Assembly: GCA_964468725.1 (NCBI GenBank)
Contig: CAYXVU010000034.1
Coordinates: 1-36,917, forward strand
Direction: 5' to 3'
Length of the DNA: 36,917 nucleotides
DNA from: CAYXVU01 sp964468725
Lineage (GTDB): Bacteria; Acidobacteriota; Blastocatellia; UBA7656
Positions 34,718 through 36,917 of this stretch are shown one piece after another (the stretch's first letter is position 1; each line of letters opens with the position of its first letter). Below the pieces are notes generated by a model. It was not told the DNA's origin and made no database searches. It saw only the letters and a program-made list of their open reading frames with translations. The position numbers and the translations under genes are program-made.

Positions 34718-36382
34718 TTAGCGTCTGCGTCTGGCTGAAGAGCGAGCCGCAGGTGCTTTGCCTTTTGAGCGTGAACCTGATTTCACATTACGCCCGCCGG
34801 TGCGCGAACGCACGACGCTTTTGCTGGCATACCGACCGGATTTGATCTTCGACTTCGACCCTTGCAAACGTCCGGCACGGGCTTGTACGGGGACGCGAAT
34901 CGTCTGCCCTTTGCGCAGGGAACCGCGCGCTGACAAGCGATTGAGTCGCGCCAGTTCTTGTACCGACACGCCATAGCGTCGCGCCAGCGATGACAACGTA
35001 TCGCCGCGACCGACTCGCAGAGAAGCAACCCGCGTTGTGTACGCTGAACGATAGCTGCGGCGCGGCTCGACCGATTCATCGCGCGGCGATTCAATCTTGC
35101 GCACGCGCTGATCTTCGGGGAGTTCCGCATAAGCGATCTCGAATTGCTTCTTCATTCCTTTCGGAATCTTGAGGGTATAGCTTTGCCCGGGCGGCGTCAC
35201 CCCGCGTCGCAGTTCGGGGTTCAACTCTTGCACGCTTTCATAGGGCGTGCCGAGTAGGTCAGCGACGACTTTCAGATCCGTCTGATCGGGAATCTCATAG
35301 GTGTCATAGACCAGCGTATGATCGGGTTTGACATCAAAGCCATAGAGCTTCTGATTTTTGCTGATGATCATGATGGCCAGAATGATAGGCACGTAGTTGC
35401 GCGTTTCGGAGGGCAACAATCCGCGACGGTGCAACTCCCAAAAATCCGCATAGCCGCATTTGGCAATCGAACTTTCGACGCGGCCCTCGCCCGAATTGTA
35501 GGCCGCCATCGCCAGCATCCAATCGCCCGCGAAGTAGTCATGCAGGAAGCGCAAATAACGCGCAGCAGCACGCGTCGAAAGCTCAGGGTGTGAGCGTTGA
35601 TCCACCCATCCGGTTTGCGACAGTCCGTAGCGCGAACCGGTTCCGGGAATAAATTGCCAGATGCCTTTGGCAGCAGCGTGTGACAGGGCGTTGGGTTTCC
35701 AAACCGATTCGGCCTGCGCCAGCCAGATCAAATCGAGCGGCACGCGCTCCTCTTTGAAGATGCGTTCCGCCATTTCGCGGTAGCGCCCTGATCGCCGGAG
35801 TCCGACTTCCATCGTCGAGCGCCCGCTGCCGACGGCGAAGTAGTTGAGGTATTGCAAGACCGGCGGCGCAACCGAAAAATCGAAATCATAGGTTCCGTAA
35901 ATTCGGATGCCCTCCGGAGTGACGGCGGCGAGAGTGGATTCGTCGAGTTTCGATAGATCGTCAATGACGGCCTTTTCGACGACTTCCGGGCGTTCTTCGA
36001 TGGGCGGTTTTTGCTCTGCCGTTTCGGTTTTGGCTGCGGGTTCGACGGGCGCTTTGGATTCGAATTTATGAATGCGGTTAACCAGCTCTTTGCCGTACTT
36101 TTCGAGTTGCGGATATTTGCGCGGGTCGAGCCCCGACATCATTACGGTATCGAGAGCTTGATCGAAGGCTTGTCGGGCAGCTTCGAGTTCGCCTTTCTCA
36201 AAGGCCTGCCGACCTTGTTGAAAGAGGGCTTCGGCAGCCTCGATGATCTTTTGGACTTCGGAGGAAGCGGCTGCCGGTTGCGTCGTTTGCGCGAGTGCCG
36301 GTAGAGGCGCGACGACTTCGATAAGCAGCAAAGAGATTACCAACACAATCATCACACGGACTGCTTTGCGAGTAAGCGTCAT
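34718..36382 (-). CDS. MltD-like membrane-bound lytic transglycosylase with LysM domains
   Basis: Protein of 554 residues. A signal peptide (about 1-31, ending ALAQ) precedes a helical, TPR-like stretch (about 40-110), a Pro/Glu-rich linker, and an SLT domain with the catalytic Glu225 in AQAESVWKPNA. Further SLT motifs are GIWQFIPGTGSRYGL and MAAYNSGEGRV. Two LysM-like domains follow (about 358-405 and 448-492, the latter GRGDTLSSLARRYGVSVQEL), then a basic Ser/Arg/Lys-rich tail. The enzyme cleaves peptidoglycan glycan strands in the periplasm to 1,6-anhydroMurNAc products. It converges on the RT gene with 13 nt between stops and is not part of the retron locus. Confidence 0.92.
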   Translation of the reverse strand: MTLTRKAVRVMIVLVISLLLIEVVAPLPALAQTTQPAAASSEVQKIIEAAEALFQQGRQAFEKGELEAARQAFDQALDTVMMSGLDPRKYPQLEKYGKELVNRIHKFESKAPVEPAAKTETAEQKPPIEERPEVVEKAVIDDLSKLDESTLAAVTPEGIRIYGTYDFDFSVAPPVLQYLNYFAVGSGRSTMEVGLRRSGRYREMAERIFKEERVPLDLIWLAQAESVWKPNALSHAAAKGIWQFIPGTGSRYGLSQTGWVDQRSHPELSTRAAARYLRFLHDYFAGDWMLAMAAYNSGEGRVESSIAKCGYADFWELHRRGLLPSETRNYVPIILAIMIISKNQKLYGFDVKPDHTLVYDTYEIPDQTDLKVVADLLGTPYESVQELNPELRRGVTPPGQSYTLKIPKGMKKQFEIAYAELPEDQRVRKIESPRDESVEPRRSYRSAYTTRVASLRVGRGDTLSSLARRYGVSVQELARLNRLSARGSLRKGQTIRVPVQARAGRLQGSKSKIKSGRYASKSVVRSRTGGRNVKSGSRSKGKAPAARSSARRRR

Positions 36383-36609
36383 CTTCCATCTGTCCTTTCG
36401 ATTTGAGTTTGCCTGTCAGACTCTGCGATTGCGACTCACATAAGGGGCTGCTCCGCCTCAGCCGGTTGGGGAGCCGCCTCCCAACCCACCGCTCTGCGGT
36501 TTCTGCTGAGTCGGCTGGTTATATCACGCGCTTTTTATGGCCGTCAATCCGTTCGGCCATCGCAAGAAAATCGAAAGATTTACAGGTTATTAGGGTCAAG
36601 GAAGAAAAC
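36383..36609. other. Upstream region of the MltD-like gene
   Basis: No gene is visible. Around 36450-36520 GC-rich sequence includes GGTTGGG and CCCAACC arms that could form a small hairpin. Nothing else can be assigned. Confidence 0.4.
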
Positions 36610-36740
36610 TAATACCGAATTGCTCAACAAAATGAGAAAACACTGTTGAGAGGCGGTCTTTGACCGCCGTTACCGAAGGCCAGGGAGGCGGTCAGAGACC
36701 GCCTTTCAACCTTCTCAGATTGATTCGCAACTCGGTATAA
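36610..36740. repeat. ~130-bp inverted-repeat element (MITE/REP-like)
   Basis: The outer arms TAATACCGAATTGC (36610-36623) and GCAACTCGGTATAA (36727-36740) match at 12 of 14 positions. Inner arms 36645-36668 and 36687-36710 match at 22 of 24 positions. Each inner arm also contains its own small hairpin (GGCGGTC-N3-GACCGCC). There is no coding sequence. Confidence 0.75.
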
Positions 36741-36840
36741 CCTTGATCACACCGGCTTTCCCTTGCCTCCTGCCTCAACGAATTTAGGCAGAAGGGCGAA
36801 TCCTCCGTCCACTACCCGATACATGGCACCCCACGCCTGC

Positions 36841-36917
36841 TCATACCAAGCCGGTCTTGAGGACTTGGCGCACGGATTCGACGAAGACGAACTGCATGTC
36901 TTTGAGCACCTCTTTGG
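36841..36917 (-). CDS. lon: C-terminal end of a probable Lon protease (partial)
   Basis: The last 24 codons before a TGA stop at 36841-36843, truncated by the window end. The peptide KEVLKDMQFVFVESVRQVL, then KTGLV, resembles the C-terminus of ATP-dependent Lon proteases (the VxKDxxFxFVxxxxxVL pattern). The match is short, so the name is tentative. Confidence 0.55.
   Translation of the reverse strand, partial: KEVLKDMQFVFVESVRQVLKTGLV

Overview
The window looks like a piece of a draft (probably metagenome-assembled) Acidobacteriota chromosome, perhaps of the Blastocatellia type. This is inferred from moderately high GC, two large Oar-like TonB-dependent receptors with an N-terminal carboxypeptidase-regulatory-like domain, and repeat-rich intergenic DNA. 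No tRNA, rRNA, insertion sequence or CRISPR array was seen. Two runs of exactly 100 N (5826-5925 and 25007-25106) are placeholder scaffold gaps. Each falls inside a gene and breaks its reading frame.

Left part (1-11.2 kb). After a short 53-bp tandem repeat comes a minus-strand set that reads as a peptidoglycan-fragment salvage locus: a BadF/MurK-like sugar kinase, a sodium:solute symporter, a fusion of an AmiE-like serine hydrolase to a NamZ (DUF1343) exo-muramidase, and an outer-membrane TonB-dependent receptor. A divergent LysR regulator faces the kinase, and a T-N11-A palindrome lies between them. A small NadR-like P-loop ATPase/kinase converges on the LysR gene.

Middle (11.4-25.3 kb). 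A second TonB-dependent receptor is divergent from a PilB/GspE assembly ATPase. Next is a minus-strand peptide-export locus. It starts with a short precursor gene built of near-identical ~24-residue units, each ending in NHNQT, with at least six copies and a gap inside the array. It continues with a TPR protein, an HlyD-type adaptor, an ABC exporter with an intact C39 peptidase, and a second ABC exporter subunit. The layout matches NHLM-type (NHLP) bacteriocin/RiPP export; no modification enzyme is visible.

Right part (25.4-34.7 kb). A plus-strand defence-type locus holds a WGR/beta-propeller protein, a WGR/ARM-HEAT repeat protein, a winged-helix/SWIM protein, two tandem structured RNA cassettes, and a retron reverse transcriptase with NAxxH, YADD and VTG motifs. 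RT + ARM + WHSWIM is the composition of the type XIII retron class. The striking part is the RNA region. The two cassettes share an identical 85-nt block and an identical 30-nt block at one constant offset (319 nt). Their a1/a2 end stem and the basal stem of their central hairpin differ completely, while base pairing is kept on both sides. One RT therefore appears to be served by two RNAs with the same scaffold and different stems. I see this as the most likely undescribed system in the window.

The right end has an MltD-like LysM lytic transglycosylase (minus strand), a ~130-bp inverted-repeat element, and the last 24 codons of a probable Lon protease.
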